Origin: Acidomonas methanolica
Lineage (GTDB): Bacteria > Pseudomonadota > Alphaproteobacteria > Acetobacterales > Acetobacteraceae
Direction: 5' to 3'
NCBI RefSeq assembly: GCF_004346035.1
Contig: NZ_SLZN01000001.1
Span: forward strand, 1 to 64,000
DNA length: 64,000 nt
Shown here: positions 34,790 to 43,967 of the stretch, piece by piece
How positions within the stretch are numbered: position 1 is the first letter of the stretch
Layout: each line of letters starts with the position of its first letter
Notes under the pieces: generated by a model
Seen by the model: the letters and a program-made list of their open reading frames with translations, nothing else
The model's database searches: none
What the model was told of the DNA's origin: nothing
Position numbers and translations under genes: made by a program

Positions 34790-36265
34790 ATGACCGCCGA
34801 GTCCCTGCTCCTGCTGACTCCCAAGGAGTGCGGCGCGCTCGATCGTCGGGCTTCGGCCGAAATTTCCGTCCGCGATCTGATGGAGCGGGCGGGCTGGAGC
34901 GTGGCCCGGGCGGTACGGCGTCGGTGGCGGCCCTGCCGGGCGCTGGTGCTCTGCGGCCCCGGCAATAACGGGGGAGACGGCTATGTCGCCGCGCGCCATC
35001 TCGCGGCCTTCGGCTTCGCCGTGCGGGTCGCGCCGCTCGCCCCGCCACGGGAGGGAAGTGACGCCGCATGGGCCGCGCGGGAATGGCGCGGGCCGCTCGC
35101 GCCCTTCACGCCGGACGAGGTGCGCCGGGCCGATCTGGTGATCGACGGGTTGTTCGGCGCGGGGCTGGACCGGGCGCCGGACGAGCGGATCGTCGCCATG
35201 CTGAATGCGGCGCGGGACCTCGTTGCGATCGACATGCTGACCGGCATCGACGGCGCGACAGGCGCGGTGCTGGCCGAACTGCCCGTGGCGGCATTGACCG
35301 TGACCTTCGTGCGCTTCAAGCCGGGGCACTTCCTTCTTCCCGGCCATGAGCATCTCGGAGAACTGGTCTGCGCGGATATCGGCATGCCGGACCCGCTCGT
35401 CGCCGCCGTCGGGAGCCGCCTCTGGCACAACGCGCCCGGTCTCTGGACCGTCCCCGGCATGACCGTGGAGAGCCATAAATACAGCCGGGGCGTGGTCAGC
35501 CTGTGCGGAGGCGCCGCGATGCCTGGCGCGGCGCGTCTGGCCGCGGCGGGCGCACGGGCGTCGGGGGCGGGGCTGGTGCGGATCAACGCGGGCGACTCGG
35601 CGGCGCTCTATCGCCTCGGCGCGCCCGGGCTGGTGGTGGATTCGGAGCCGCTGGCGGCGCTGATGGAGGACGAGCGACGCAAGGTCTGGGTCTGCGGGCC
35701 GGGGCTCGAACCCGACGAGGTCGCCGCTGCCCTTCCCGTGCTGCTGGGGGCGAACAGGACGGTGCTGGCCGATGCGGGCGCGCTGACATGGGGAGCGGCG
35801 GATCTCAGCCGCCTGCGTGGCGTCGCGGCCGTCACGCCGCATCTCGGAGAATTTACTCGCCTCTTCGGTGCGCCGGGGAGGGATCGCGTCGCGGCGGCGC
35901 GGGAGGCGGCGGCGCGGATCGAGGCCGTCGTGGTGCTCAAGGGACCGGACACCATCATCGCCGCGCCGGACGGACGTGCCGCCATCAATACCCATGCCGG
36001 CCCGGCGCTCGCGACGGCGGGGTCCGGCGATACGCTGGCCGGCGTGATCGCCACCCTGCTGGCGGCCGGGATGCCGGTCTGGGAGGCGTGCTGCGGGGGC
36101 GTGTGGATTCATGGCGAGGCCGGGCTGCGCGCCGGCGACTGGCCGATTGCCGAGGATTTCGACCGCCATCTGGGCGCGGCCCGCGCGGAGGCCGTCCGGC
36201 GCTGCCGGAGGCCGCTGCGTGACGGCGTGCCGACACGGCTTGTTAACCGAAGCGAGTTCATGTAA
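34790..36265 (+). CDS. nnr: Bifunctional NAD(P)HX epimerase/dehydratase
   Basis: Nnr repairs hydrated NAD(P)H: the N-terminal YjeF domain epimerises NAD(P)HX and the C-terminal ribokinase-like domain dehydrates it with ADP or ATP. The 491-residue protein shows LCGPGNNGGDGYVAARHL in the first domain, and KGPDTIIAAPDGRAAIN plus ATAGSGDTLAGVIATLLAAG in the second. ATG 34790 is preferred over ATG 34784 because AGGAG at 34777-34781 then has an 8-nt spacing. Both domains are complete. Confidence 0.96.
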   Translation: MTAESLLLLTPKECGALDRRASAEISVRDLMERAGWSVARAVRRRWRPCRALVLCGPGNNGGDGYVAARHLAAFGFAVRVAPLAPPREGSDAAWAAREWRGPLAPFTPDEVRRADLVIDGLFGAGLDRAPDERIVAMLNAARDLVAIDMLTGIDGATGAVLAELPVAALTVTFVRFKPGHFLLPGHEHLGELVCADIGMPDPLVAAVGSRLWHNAPGLWTVPGMTVESHKYSRGVVSLCGGAAMPGAARLAAAGARASGAGLVRINAGDSAALYRLGAPGLVVDSEPLAALMEDERRKVWVCGPGLEPDEVAAALPVLLGANRTVLADAGALTWGAADLSRLRGVAAVTPHLGEFTRLFGAPGRDRVAAAREAAARIEAVVVLKGPDTIIAAPDGRAAINTHAGPALATAGSGDTLAGVIATLLAAGMPVWEACCGGVWIHGEAGLRAGDWPIAEDFDRHLGAARAEAVRRCRRPLRDGVPTRLVNRSEFM

Positions 36266-36309
36266 AGCCGCCCGCTTGATGGCCCGGTCACATGGGGCAG
36301 ACGCGGCGC

Positions 36310-36394
36310 GCGGGCGTGGTGGAACTGGTAGACACGCCAGATTTAGGTTCTGGTGGCGCAAGTCGTGGGGGTTCAAGTCCCTCCGCCCGTACCA
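36310..36394 (+). tRNA. tRNA-Leu (anticodon UAG)
   Basis: The 85-nt sequence begins GCGGGCGTGGTGGAACTGGT and has a long variable arm (class II), anticodon stem CCAGA/TCTGG around TTTAGGT, and T arm GGTTCAAGTCC. CCA is encoded at 36392-36394. The first acceptor pair is a G-T wobble. It lies 45 bp after nnr. Confidence 0.95.
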
Positions 36395-36407
36395 CGCGTC
36401 GCCGCTC

Positions 36408-36481
36408 CCTGTCCGGGCCTTCCCTGAACGGTCCTCAAGGGAGCGGACGGGGGGCTTCAGTCTTTACCACCTGTCCGGGCC
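36408..36481 (+). repeat. 12-bp direct repeat between tRNA-Leu and tig
   Basis: CCTGTCCGGGCC occurs at 36408-36419 and again at 36470-36481. The 168-bp gap otherwise holds no gene. Its purpose is unknown; it may be chance in GC-rich DNA or part of the tig leader. Confidence 0.4.
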
Positions 36482-36562
36482 CAGGTCCCTCCCCGCATAT
36501 GAACGCGAAGGCCGGGGAAACGACACCCGGACACAACCCGATCAAAGAGGATCGCCTGGCAG

Positions 36563-37894
36563 ATGCAGGTTCAGCAAACCCATTCCGAAGGTCTCAAGCG
36601 CGGCTTCACCGTCACCGTGCCGGCTGGCGACCTCGAGGCGCGGCGCGCCGCCCGTCTCGCCGAGCTGGGGCGGACCGTCAACCTGCCCGGCTTCCGTCCC
36701 GGCAAGGTGCCGGTGTCGGTCGTCAGGCAGCGCTACGGCGCGGCCGTCGAGGGCGAGGTGATGGAGCAGACGGTCAATGAATCGACCAGCAGGCTGCTCG
36801 AGGAGCAGAAGCTGCGCCCGGCCACCCAGCCGCGCGTCGAGCTCGTCTCCGGCGCGGAAGGCAAGGGTGATCTGGAATTCAAGGTCGATCTCGAAATCCT
36901 GCCGGAAATCACCCTGCCGGACCTGACTGGCCTCAAGCTGACCCGCCTGACCGCGAAGCCGGAAGAGGCGACGATCGAGAAATCCCTCGGCGAGCTGGCC
37001 AAGCGCCAGCGCACCTTCGAGGATGTCGCGGAGGAGCGTCCCGCGGCGACGGGAGATGTGCTGAATGTCGATTTCGTCGGCAAGCTGGACGGTGTTCCGT
37101 TCGACGGCGGCACGGCGCAGGACGTGAATGTCGAGATCGGCGGCGACGGCTTCATCCCCGGTTTCGCCGAGCAGCTCGAAGGCATGAAGCCCGGTGAGGA
37201 AAAAATCATCGCCGTGACCTTTCCCGAGGATTACGGCGCGAAGGAACTGGCGGGCAAGGACGTGACCTTCGACATCAAGGCGAACGCCCTGAAGAAGGCT
37301 GTTGAGCCCGCCCTCGACGACGAGTTGGCGAAGACGATCGGCTTCGAGGGGATCGAACAGGTGCGCGACCTGATCACGAAGCAGGTCGAGGGCGAATATG
37401 CCCAGCTTTCCCGCCTGCGCATCAAGCGCGATCTGCTGGACATCCTGGCGGACCGGACCGATTTCGACGCGCCGCCGAGCATGGTCGAGGCGGAATTCGG
37501 CCAGATTTGGGCGCGCGTCGAGCAGGACCGCGCCAATGGCGAGATCGACGAGGAGGACGCCGGCAAGGACGAGGACACGCTGAAGGCGGATTATCGCAAG
37601 ATCGCCGAGCGGCGCGTGAAGCTGGGCCTGCTCCTCGCCGAGATCGGCCGCGTCAAGGAGATCGCCGTGTCCAGGGAGGACATGATGCAGGCCATGCGTC
37701 AGGAGGCCCTGCGCTATCCGGGGCAGGAGCGCGCGGTGTTCGAGTTCTTCACGAAAAATCCGCAGGCGGCGGAGACGTTGCGCGGGCCGATCCTTGAAAA
37801 CAAGGTGGTGGATTACCTCATTGAACTGGCGGACGTGACCGAGAAGGACGTGACGCCCGAGGAACTGGCCGAGATTCCGCCCGCCGATCTCTGA
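36563..37894 (+). CDS. tig: Trigger factor
   Basis: Trigger factor is the ribosome-bound chaperone and prolyl isomerase. The 443-residue protein has the ribosome-binding signature at residues about 45-55 (LPGFRPGKVPVSVVRQRYG), an FKBP-like domain at about 160-245 (GDVLNVDFVGKLDGVPFDGG, FIPGFAEQLEGMKPGEEK) and a helical C-terminal chaperone domain. GGATCGCCTGGCAG precedes ATG 36563. It heads the tig-clpP-clpX-lon block, the standard order in many proteobacteria. Confidence 0.97.
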   Translation: MQVQQTHSEGLKRGFTVTVPAGDLEARRAARLAELGRTVNLPGFRPGKVPVSVVRQRYGAAVEGEVMEQTVNESTSRLLEEQKLRPATQPRVELVSGAEGKGDLEFKVDLEILPEITLPDLTGLKLTRLTAKPEEATIEKSLGELAKRQRTFEDVAEERPAATGDVLNVDFVGKLDGVPFDGGTAQDVNVEIGGDGFIPGFAEQLEGMKPGEEKIIAVTFPEDYGAKELAGKDVTFDIKANALKKAVEPALDDELAKTIGFEGIEQVRDLITKQVEGEYAQLSRLRIKRDLLDILADRTDFDAPPSMVEAEFGQIWARVEQDRANGEIDEEDAGKDEDTLKADYRKIAERRVKLGLLLAEIGRVKEIAVSREDMMQAMRQEALRYPGQERAVFEFFTKNPQAAETLRGPILENKVVDYLIELADVTEKDVTPEELAEIPPADL

Positions 37895-37917
37895 TCGGCC
37901 GCTGAAGAGACGAATTC

Positions 37918-37948
37918 CCGCGCGGCAGTTTTGACGATTGCCGCGCGG
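37918..37948 (+). terminator. Strong hairpin after tig
   Basis: CCGCGCGGCA (37918-37927) and TGCCGCGCGG (37939-37948) are perfect 10-bp complements around an 11-nt loop, 24 bp after the tig stop. No T run follows. It may be a stability or processing element that separates tig from clpP mRNA. Confidence 0.6.
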
Positions 37949-37959
37949 ACGTTCATGCT
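37931..37959 (+). promoter_or_regulatory. Possible clpP promoter
   Basis: TTGACG (37931-37936) and CATGCT (37954-37959) are 17 bp apart. The -35 is good and the -10 weak. If used, the transcript would begin near 37966 and would carry the next hairpin in its leader. Confidence 0.3.
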
Positions 37960-37981
37960 GGCCATGCCAAGCTGGGTTATG

Positions 37982-38010
37982 CCCGGGCGGATCACTCGCC
38001 CGGGTCTTTT
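37982..38010 (+). terminator. Terminator-like hairpin just before clpP
   Basis: CCCGGGCG and CGCCCGGG pair perfectly over 8 bp around GATCACT and are followed by TCTTTT, an intrinsic-terminator layout. It ends only 18 bp before the clpP ATG, in or beside the ribosome-binding region (GAAGGACGG), so it could act as an attenuator. Confidence 0.6.
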
Positions 38011-38027
38011 GAAGGACGGAAACGGCC

Positions 38028-38666
38028 ATGAGGGATCGCGATCCCGTTGAGATTTTCGACAACGCGCTGGTGCCGATGGTGGTCGAGCAGACTTCCCGCG
38101 GCGAGCGCGCTTTCGACATCTATTCGCGTCTGTTGCAGGAGCGGATCATCTTCCTGACCGGCCCGGTCTACGATCAGGTCGCGGCTCTGCTCTCGGCCCA
38201 GCTTCTCTATCTGGAGAGCGTCAATCCGTCGAAGGAAATCTCCTTCTACATCAACAGCCCCGGCGGCGTCGTTTCCGCGGGTCTCGCGATCTACGACACG
38301 ATGCAGTATATCCGCAGCCCCGTCAGTACGGTCTGCATCGGTCAGGCGGCGTCCATGGGTTCGCTCCTGCTCGCCGGCGGCGAGAAGGGGCGGCGCTACA
38401 GCCTGCCGAACGCGCGCATCATGGTGCATCAGCCCTCCGGCGGCGCGCAGGGTCAGGCGTCCGACATCGAGATTCAGGCCCGCGAGATCCTGCTGGTTCG
38501 TCAGCGCCTGAACGAGATCTATCGCGAGCATACCGGCCAGAGCCTGGAGGAGATCGAGCGCAAGCTGGAGCGCGACAGCTATCTTTCGGCGGAGGAAGCG
38601 CTGGCCTTCGGTCTGATCGACGAGGTCGTCGCCCGCCGCTCCGTCAACCCCTCGGAACAGGTCTGA
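38028..38666 (+). CDS. clpP: ATP-dependent Clp protease proteolytic subunit
   Basis: ClpP is the serine protease core of ClpXP. The 212-residue protein has the catalytic serine in [16 protein letters not shown], histidine in [12 protein letters not shown] and the downstream aspartate in the [17 protein letters not shown] region. The N-terminal [20 protein letters not shown] is the standard family start. GAAGGACGG gives a ribosome site. Two hairpins lie upstream and one between it and clpX. Confidence 0.98.
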   Translation: MRDRDPVEIFDNALVPMVVEQTSRGERAFDIYSRLLQERIIFLTGPVYDQVAALLSAQLLYLESVNPSKEISFYINSPGGVVSAGLAIYDTMQYIRSPVSTVCIGQAASMGSLLLAGGEKGRRYSLPNARIMVHQPSGGAQGQASDIEIQAREILLVRQRLNEIYREHTGQSLEEIERKLERDSYLSAEEALAFGLIDEVVARRSVNPSEQV

Positions 38667-38714
38667 GGCGGCGGACGGGGGATCGAAGCCACTCGGGAAC
38701 GCCATTCTGGGCTT

Positions 38715-38735
38715 GCCGAGGCTTCCGCCCTCGGC
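38715..38735 (+). terminator. Hairpin between clpP and clpX
   Basis: GCCGAGG and CCTCGGC pair perfectly over 7 bp around CTTCCGC. Only a short T-containing tail (TTAGTGTTTTG) follows. It may be a weak terminator or an mRNA processing signal. Confidence 0.45.
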
Positions 38736-38808
38736 TTAGTGTTTTGAATCCCCCGTCCTATGGGCGCGTTTGCCGGGCGGGGTCTCCCTCAGGGGAGGAG
38801 GAGTGGTG

Positions 38809-40074
38809 ATGAACAGCAAATCCGGCGACCCCAAGAACACCTTGTACTGCTCGTTCTGCGGCAAGTCCCAGCACGAGGTGCGCAAGCTCATCGCCGGCCC
38901 CACCGTTTTCATCTGCGACGAATGCGTCGAACTCTGCATGGACATCATCCGTGAGGAGCACAAGACCCATCTCGTGAAATCCCGCGACGGCGTGCCGACT
39001 CCGCGGGAAATCTGCAAGGTGCTGGACGATTATGTGATCGGCCAGTTCGAGGCGAAGAAGGCCCTCTCGGTCGCCGTGCACAACCATTACAAGCGTCTGG
39101 CCCACGCGCAGAAGAACAACGACGTCGAGATCGCCAAGTCGAACATCCTGCTGATCGGGCCGACCGGCTCGGGCAAGACGCTGCTGGCCCAGACGCTTGC
39201 GCGGATTCTGGACGTGCCGTTCACCATGGCGGACGCGACCACGCTGACCGAGGCGGGCTATGTCGGCGAGGATGTGGAGAACATCATCCTCAAGCTGCTC
39301 CAGGCCGCCGACTACAATGTCGAGCGGGCACAGCGCGGCATCGTCTATATCGACGAGATCGACAAGATTTCGCGCAAGTCGGACAATCCCTCGATCACGC
39401 GCGACGTCAGCGGCGAGGGCGTGCAGCAGGCCCTGCTCAAGCTGATGGAAGGCACGGTCGCTTCCGTTCCGCCCCAGGGCGGTCGGAAGCATCCGCAGCA
39501 GGAGTTCCTGCAGGTCGATACGACCAACATGCTGTTCATCTGCGGCGGCGCCTTCGCCGGGCTGGACAAGATCATCAGTTCGCGCGGCAAGGGCTCCGGC
39601 ATTGGCTTCGGGGCGGATGTGCGCGATCCGGAGGCGCGGCGCCTCGGCGCGGTGCTCCAGGGCGTCGAGCCGGAGGATCTGCTGAAATTCGGGCTGATTC
39701 CCGAGTTCATCGGCCGTCTTCCCGTCATCGCCACCCTCGGCGATCTGGACGAGGCGGCGCTGATCGAGATACTGACCAAGCCCAAGAACGCGCTGGTCAA
39801 GCAGTATCAGCGGCTGTTCCAGATGGAGGGCGTCCAGCTCAACTTCACCGACGACGCGCTGGTGCAGATCGCGCAGCGCGCCATCGCCCGCAAGACGGGC
39901 GCGCGCGGCCTGCGCTCGATCATGGAGAACATTCTGCTCGGGACCATGTTCGAGCTTCCCGGCCTCGACGGCGTCGAGGAAGTCGTGATCAACAGGGACG
40001 TCGCGGAGAACAAGGCGAATCCGGTCTATGTCTATGGCCAGGGCAACACCCAGCCCGCGGAACAATCGGCCTGA
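38809..40074 (+). CDS. clpX: ATP-dependent protease ATPase subunit ClpX
   Basis: ClpX unfolds substrates for ClpP. The 421-residue protein has the N-terminal zinc-binding domain ([14 protein letters not shown] and [10 protein letters not shown]), Walker A GPTGSGKT, Walker [12 protein letters not shown], the [20 protein letters not shown] block and the IGF ClpP-docking loop ([10 protein letters not shown]). ATG 38809 is chosen over 38770 because AGGGGAGGAGGAG lies directly before it and the zinc domain starts there. Confidence 0.98.
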   Translation: MNSKSGDPKNTLYCSFCGKSQHEVRKLIAGPTVFICDECVELCMDIIREEHKTHLVKSRDGVPTPREICKVLDDYVIGQFEAKKALSVAVHNHYKRLAHAQKNNDVEIAKSNILLIGPTGSGKTLLAQTLARILDVPFTMADATTLTEAGYVGEDVENIILKLLQAADYNVERAQRGIVYIDEIDKISRKSDNPSITRDVSGEGVQQALLKLMEGTVASVPPQGGRKHPQQEFLQVDTTNMLFICGGAFAGLDKIISSRGKGSGIGFGADVRDPEARRLGAVLQGVEPEDLLKFGLIPEFIGRLPVIATLGDLDEAALIEILTKPKNALVKQYQRLFQMEGVQLNFTDDALVQIAQRAIARKTGARGLRSIMENILLGTMFELPGLDGVEEVVINRDVAENKANPVYVYGQGNTQPAEQSA

Positions 40075-40147
40075 ACCGCTCTTGTGATTGGCGCTTGCCG
40101 GCATCACATCGGGATTGAAGAAACCTCGTACGAACAACGGGGTCGCG

Positions 40148-40179
40148 GGAAGCGAAACGCCGGATCGGGTTTCGTTTCC
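40148..40179 (+). terminator. 11-bp hairpin between clpX and lon
   Basis: GGAAGCGAAAC (40148-40158) and GTTTCGTTTCC (40169-40179) pair over 11 bp with one G-T wobble, around a 10-nt loop, 29 bp before the lon start. No T run follows. It may be a clpX terminator or a folded element in the lon leader. Confidence 0.55.
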
Positions 40180-40207
40180 TTGATCGTCCTTGGGGAGATC
40201 GCAGAGA

Positions 40208-42655
40208 ATGAGTGAATCGAACAACAAGAGCGGCACGGGTCGGCGGAAGACGGCGAGCCCGCCCGCCATGCCGGTCGACCGCATTGCGGTTCTTCCGCTG
40301 CGGGATATCGTCGTTTTCCCGCATATGATCGTGCCGCTTTTCGTCGGGCGCGAGAAATCCGTCCGCGCGCTGGAAGCGGTCACGCGGGAGGACAAGCAGA
40401 TCCTGCTCGTCGCGCAGAAGAACGCCTCGCAGGATGACCCCTCGCCCGACGATATCTATCGCTACGGGACGGTGTCCACCATTTTGCAGTTGCTGAAGCT
40501 GCCGGACGGCACGGTCAAGGTGCTGGTCGAAGGGTCCCGCCGCGCGCGGATTCTGGCCTTCCACGATGTTGACGGCCATTTCGAGGCCGAGATCGAGGAC
40601 GTGGCCGACGAGGGCGCCGCGGATAACGAAGCGGAGGCGCTCGGGCGCACCGCGATCTCGCAGTTCGAGCATTATATCAAGCTGAACAAGAAGATCGCGC
40701 CCGAGGTGATGGTCTCGCTGAACCAGATCGAGGAGCCTTCGAAGCTCGCCGATACGATCGCCAGCCATCTCAACATGAAGATCTCCGAGAAGCAGGCGCT
40801 GCTCGAAACGGCGTCGGTGCCGAAGCGGATCGAGAAGGTCTTCGCCCATATGGAGCAGGAGATCGGCGTTCTTCAGGTCGAGAAGCGCATCCGCAACCGC
40901 GTGAAGCGGCAGATGGAGAAGACCCAGCGCGAATACTACCTCAACGAGCAGCTCAAGGCGATTCAGAAGGAACTCGGCGAGGGTGAGGACGGGCGCGACG
41001 AGACCGCCGAGATCGAGGACAAGATCAAGTCCACCAAGCTGAGCCGGGAAGCGCGCGAGAAGGCGACCGCCGAGTTGCGCAAGCTGCGCGGCATGAGCCC
41101 GATGTCCGCGGAATCCACGGTGGTCCGCAATTATCTCGACTGGCTGCTGTCGATTCCCTGGAAGAAGCGGTCGAAGATTTCCCGCGATTTCAACGCCGCG
41201 GAGCAAGTCCTCGAATCCGAGCATTACGGGCTGGACAAGGTCAAGGAACGCATCCTGGAATATCTCGCCGTCCAGACGCGCGCGCAGAAGGTCAAGGGGC
41301 CAATCCTCTGCCTCGTCGGGCCGCCGGGTGTCGGCAAGACCTCGCTGGCGCGCTCCATCGCCAAGGCGACGGGGCGGAATTACGTCCGCATCTCGCTGGG
41401 CGGGGTGCATGACGAATCCGAGATCCGGGGCCATCGCCGCACCTATATCGGCTCCATGCCGGGCAAGATCGTGCAGGCAATGAAGAAGGCGAAGACCTCC
41501 AACCCGCTGATTCTGCTGGACGAGGTCGACAAGGTCGGCTCGGACTGGCGCGGAGATCCGTCCTCCGCCCTGCTGGAGGTTCTCGACCCGGAGCAGAACG
41601 CATCCTTCGTCGATCATTATCTCGAGGTGGATTACGATCTGTCGGACGTGATGTTCGTCACGACGGCGAACAGCCTCAACATGCCCCAGCCCTTGCTGGA
41701 CCGCATGGAGGTCATCCGTCTCTCGGGCTATACCGAGGACGAGAAGGTGGAGATCGCCCGGCGTCACCTCGTGGGCAAGCAGGCCGAGGCGCACAACCTC
41801 AAGCCGCATGAATGGTCGATCGCCGAGGACGCGTTGCGCGACCTGATCCGCTATTACACGCGCGAGGCGGGCGTCCGTAATCTCGAACGCGAGATCGCCA
41901 AGGTGGCGCGCAAGGTCGTGAAGGAACTCGTGACCTCCTCGCTGGAAACCGTGGCGGTGACGGCGGAGAATCTTGAAAAATACGCGGGAATCCGCCGCTT
42001 CCGTCATGGCGAGACCGAGACGGAAGACATGGTGGGCGTGGTCAACGGGCTCGCATGGACCGAGGTCGGCGGCGAATTGCTGACGATCGAGAGCGTGATG
42101 GTGCCCGGCAAGGGCGGCATCAAGCATACGGGCAAGCTCGGCGACGTGATGCAGGAGAGCGTCTCGGCGGCGCTGTCCTATGTGCGCTCGCGGGCGATCA
42201 CCTTCGGCATCAAGCCGTCGCTCTTCGAGAAGCGCGACATCCATGTTCACGTTCCCGAGGGCGCGACGCCCAAGGACGGACCGTCCGCGGGGGTGGCGAT
42301 GGCGACGAGCATCGTCAGCGTCATGACCGGCATTCCGATCCGGCGTGACATCGCCATGACGGGGGAGATCACCCTGCGTGGGCGCGTGCTGGAGATCGGC
42401 GGGCTGAAAGAGAAACTGCTGGCGGCGACGCGGGCCGGAATCGCGACTGTCTTCATTCCGAAGGACAATGAGAAGGACTTGCCCGAAGTGCCGGAAAATG
42501 TCCGCTCGGCGTTGAAGATCGTGCCGGTCTCGCATGTGGATCAGGTGCTGGCCGGGGCATTGATCCGCCCGCCGGAGGCCATCGCCTGGGAGGATGACGA
42601 CGCCCCCATCGCCACGCCGTCCACCCTCGAAAAAGGCGCTCAACTCCCACATTGA
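40208..42655 (+). CDS. lon: ATP-dependent protease Lon
   Basis: Lon degrades misfolded and regulatory proteins. The 815-residue protein has the N-terminal LON domain ([20 protein letters not shown]), a coiled linker, the AAA+ module with [10 protein letters not shown] and [11 protein letters not shown], and the protease domain with the catalytic serine in [12 protein letters not shown] and the lysine in [16 protein letters not shown] 40208 is the family-like start (MSESNNK); GGGGAG lies 13 bases upstream. Confidence 0.98.
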   Translation: MSESNNKSGTGRRKTASPPAMPVDRIAVLPLRDIVVFPHMIVPLFVGREKSVRALEAVTREDKQILLVAQKNASQDDPSPDDIYRYGTVSTILQLLKLPDGTVKVLVEGSRRARILAFHDVDGHFEAEIEDVADEGAADNEAEALGRTAISQFEHYIKLNKKIAPEVMVSLNQIEEPSKLADTIASHLNMKISEKQALLETASVPKRIEKVFAHMEQEIGVLQVEKRIRNRVKRQMEKTQREYYLNEQLKAIQKELGEGEDGRDETAEIEDKIKSTKLSREAREKATAELRKLRGMSPMSAESTVVRNYLDWLLSIPWKKRSKISRDFNAAEQVLESEHYGLDKVKERILEYLAVQTRAQKVKGPILCLVGPPGVGKTSLARSIAKATGRNYVRISLGGVHDESEIRGHRRTYIGSMPGKIVQAMKKAKTSNPLILLDEVDKVGSDWRGDPSSALLEVLDPEQNASFVDHYLEVDYDLSDVMFVTTANSLNMPQPLLDRMEVIRLSGYTEDEKVEIARRHLVGKQAEAHNLKPHEWSIAEDALRDLIRYYTREAGVRNLEREIAKVARKVVKELVTSSLETVAVTAENLEKYAGIRRFRHGETETEDMVGVVNGLAWTEVGGELLTIESVMVPGKGGIKHTGKLGDVMQESVSAALSYVRSRAITFGIKPSLFEKRDIHVHVPEGATPKDGPSAGVAMATSIVSVMTGIPIRRDIAMTGEITLRGRVLEIGGLKEKLLAATRAGIATVFIPKDNEKDLPEVPENVRSALKIVPVSHVDQVLAGALIRPPEAIAWEDDDAPIATPSTLEKGAQLPH

Positions 42656-42662
42656 GGGGTGT

Positions 42663-42697
42663 TCCCGGAGAAGTGCCGTTCGCGCGCATCTCCGGGA
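42663..42697 (+). terminator. Hairpin after lon
   Basis: TCCCGGAGA (42663-42671) and TCTCCGGGA (42689-42697) are perfect 9-bp complements around a 17-nt loop, 8 bp after the lon stop and directly before the hup promoter. No T run follows. Confidence 0.55.
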
Positions 42698-42698
42698 G

Positions 42699-42727
42699 TT
42701 GACGCGATTGCGTTACGCTCGGATATT
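42699..42727 (+). promoter_or_regulatory. Predicted hup promoter
   Basis: TTGACG (42699-42704) and GATATT (42722-42727) are separated by exactly 17 bp, a strong sigma-70-like pair, giving a start near 42734 and a leader of about 59 nt before hup. It implies independent expression of HU from lon. Confidence 0.65.
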
Positions 42728-42792
42728 ACCGCCCACTCAGGGTCGCAGACTCCAATCCAGGTCGGCTCCCGCTGAAATCTGAAAGGCGAACG

Positions 42793-43077
42793 ATGGAAAA
42801 GCCCCTCAACAAACAGGAACTCGTCGCGGCTGTGGCCGACGCGGCGGATCTGACCAAGACCCAGGCGGGCGAGGCGGTGGACGCCGTGTTCAGCACGATC
42901 GAGAAGACGCTGGCCGGCAAGCAGGAAGTGCGCCTCATCGGCTTCGGCACCTTCGCGATCGCAACCCGCAAGGCCACGACGGGCCGCAATCCCCGCACGG
43001 GCGAGGAGATCAAGATTCCGGCTTCCACCTCCGTCCGTTTCAAGCCCGGCAAGAGCCTGAAAGACGCGGTGTCCTGA
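42793..43077 (+). CDS. hup: DNA-binding protein HU
   Basis: This 94-residue protein has the HU signature GFGTFAIATRKATTGRNPRTGE, including the beta-arm that intercalates DNA, and the helical MEKPLNKQELVAAVADAADL start. HU bends and compacts DNA. GAAAGGCGA precedes ATG 42793. Its place just after lon is usual in proteobacteria (hupB). A single subunit type (homodimer) is likely, but others may exist elsewhere. Confidence 0.97.
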   Translation: MEKPLNKQELVAAVADAADLTKTQAGEAVDAVFSTIEKTLAGKQEVRLIGFGTFAIATRKATTGRNPRTGEEIKIPASTSVRFKPGKSLKDAVS

Positions 43078-43093
43078 ACCGGCGGGATGGCGG

Positions 43094-43113
43094 GGATGAT
43101 GTCCCTGTCATCC
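43094..43113 (+). terminator. Weak hairpin after hup
   Basis: GGATGA and TCATCC pair over 6 bp around an 8-nt loop, 16 bp after the hup stop and before tRNA-Val. There is no T run, so termination here is doubtful. Confidence 0.3.
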
Positions 43114-43134
43114 TCCAGCTGTTATCCGTTACAG

Positions 43135-43209
43135 GGGCGATTAGCTCAGCGGTAGAGCGTCTCGTTTACACCGAGAGGGTCGGCGGTTCGATCCCGTCAT
43201 CGCCCACCA
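43135..43209 (+). tRNA. tRNA-Val (anticodon UAC)
   Basis: The 75-nt sequence begins GGGCGATTAGCTCAGCGGTA. Its acceptor GGGCGAT pairs with ATCGCCC, the anticodon stem TCTCG/CGAGA surrounds TTTACAC, giving UAC, and the T arm is GGCGGTTCGATCCCG-like. CCA is encoded at 43207-43209. Confidence 0.95.
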
Positions 43210-43228
43210 TGCATATGATCGACCTGTC

Positions 43229-43957
43229 ATGACGCCCTGGCGGCTCGAACTTCATGATACGCTGGAATCGACCTCCGATTTCTGTCGCGCGCGCGCCGAG
43301 CAGGGAGAAGAGGACGGTCTGGCCGTTCTGGCCCGACGACAGACGAAAGGCCGCGGCACGCGCGGCCGCAACTGGGACGATCCCGGCGGCAATCTGGCGC
43401 TGTCCTTTCTGCTGCGTCCCGACTCCCTCCTGCCGCTGCTGACCGCGCTGCCCTTTCTCGTGGCCGTCGCGGCGTTCGACGCCATTTCGCCCGCTCTGCG
43501 CGATTCCCGCGCGCTGAGCATCAAATGGCCGAACGATCTGCTGCTCAACGGCGCCAAGACAGCGGGTATTCTCATCGAGAGCGGCGGCGGCGCGCAGCCA
43601 TGGATCGTCGTCGGGCTGGGCGTGAACATCCGTCGCGCGCCGGAAATTCCGGGACGCAGGACCACCTGCCTCGCCGAGGGAAGCGACACGCCGCCGGATG
43701 TCGTCACGCTCGCGCAGGACGTGCTCGCCGAGGTCGCGCGGCTTCGCGCGGTGTTCGAGGCCGGCGGATTCGATCCTGTCCGCGCGCTCTGGCTGGAGCG
43801 GGCCCATCCGCTTGGCACCCCCCTTGCGGTGAGGGGGCTCGATCACTATCATGAGGGTTTGTTCAACGGTCTGGATGGGGACGGAAGGCTGCTCCTGAGG
43901 ACTGCCGGCGGCAAGGATCTCCGTCTGATGACGGGAGACGTGCTGCTTACAGGGTAA
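43229..43957 (+). CDS. birA: Biotin-[acetyl-CoA-carboxylase] ligase
   Basis: BirA attaches biotin to the carboxyl carrier protein of acetyl-CoA carboxylase. The 242-residue protein is the short form without a DNA-binding HTH, so it is not a repressor. The biotinyl-AMP loop appears as [20 protein letters not shown] and the ligase core as [20 protein letters not shown]. It begins 19 bp after tRNA-Val and is followed by coaX after 10 bp. In many alphaproteobacteria this gene ends the nuo operon, which is absent here. Confidence 0.95.
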   Translation: MTPWRLELHDTLESTSDFCRARAEQGEEDGLAVLARRQTKGRGTRGRNWDDPGGNLALSFLLRPDSLLPLLTALPFLVAVAAFDAISPALRDSRALSIKWPNDLLLNGAKTAGILIESGGGAQPWIVVGLGVNIRRAPEIPGRRTTCLAEGSDTPPDVVTLAQDVLAEVARLRAVFEAGGFDPVRALWLERAHPLGTPLAVRGLDHYHEGLFNGLDGDGRLLLRTAGGKDLRLMTGDVLLTG

Positions 43958-43967
43958 GGGACGGTTC

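Noticed and set aside
39989-42652. 887-residue minus-strand open frame opposite lon
   Set aside because: It covers the length of lon on the other strand and has no domain; it is a codon-bias artefact.
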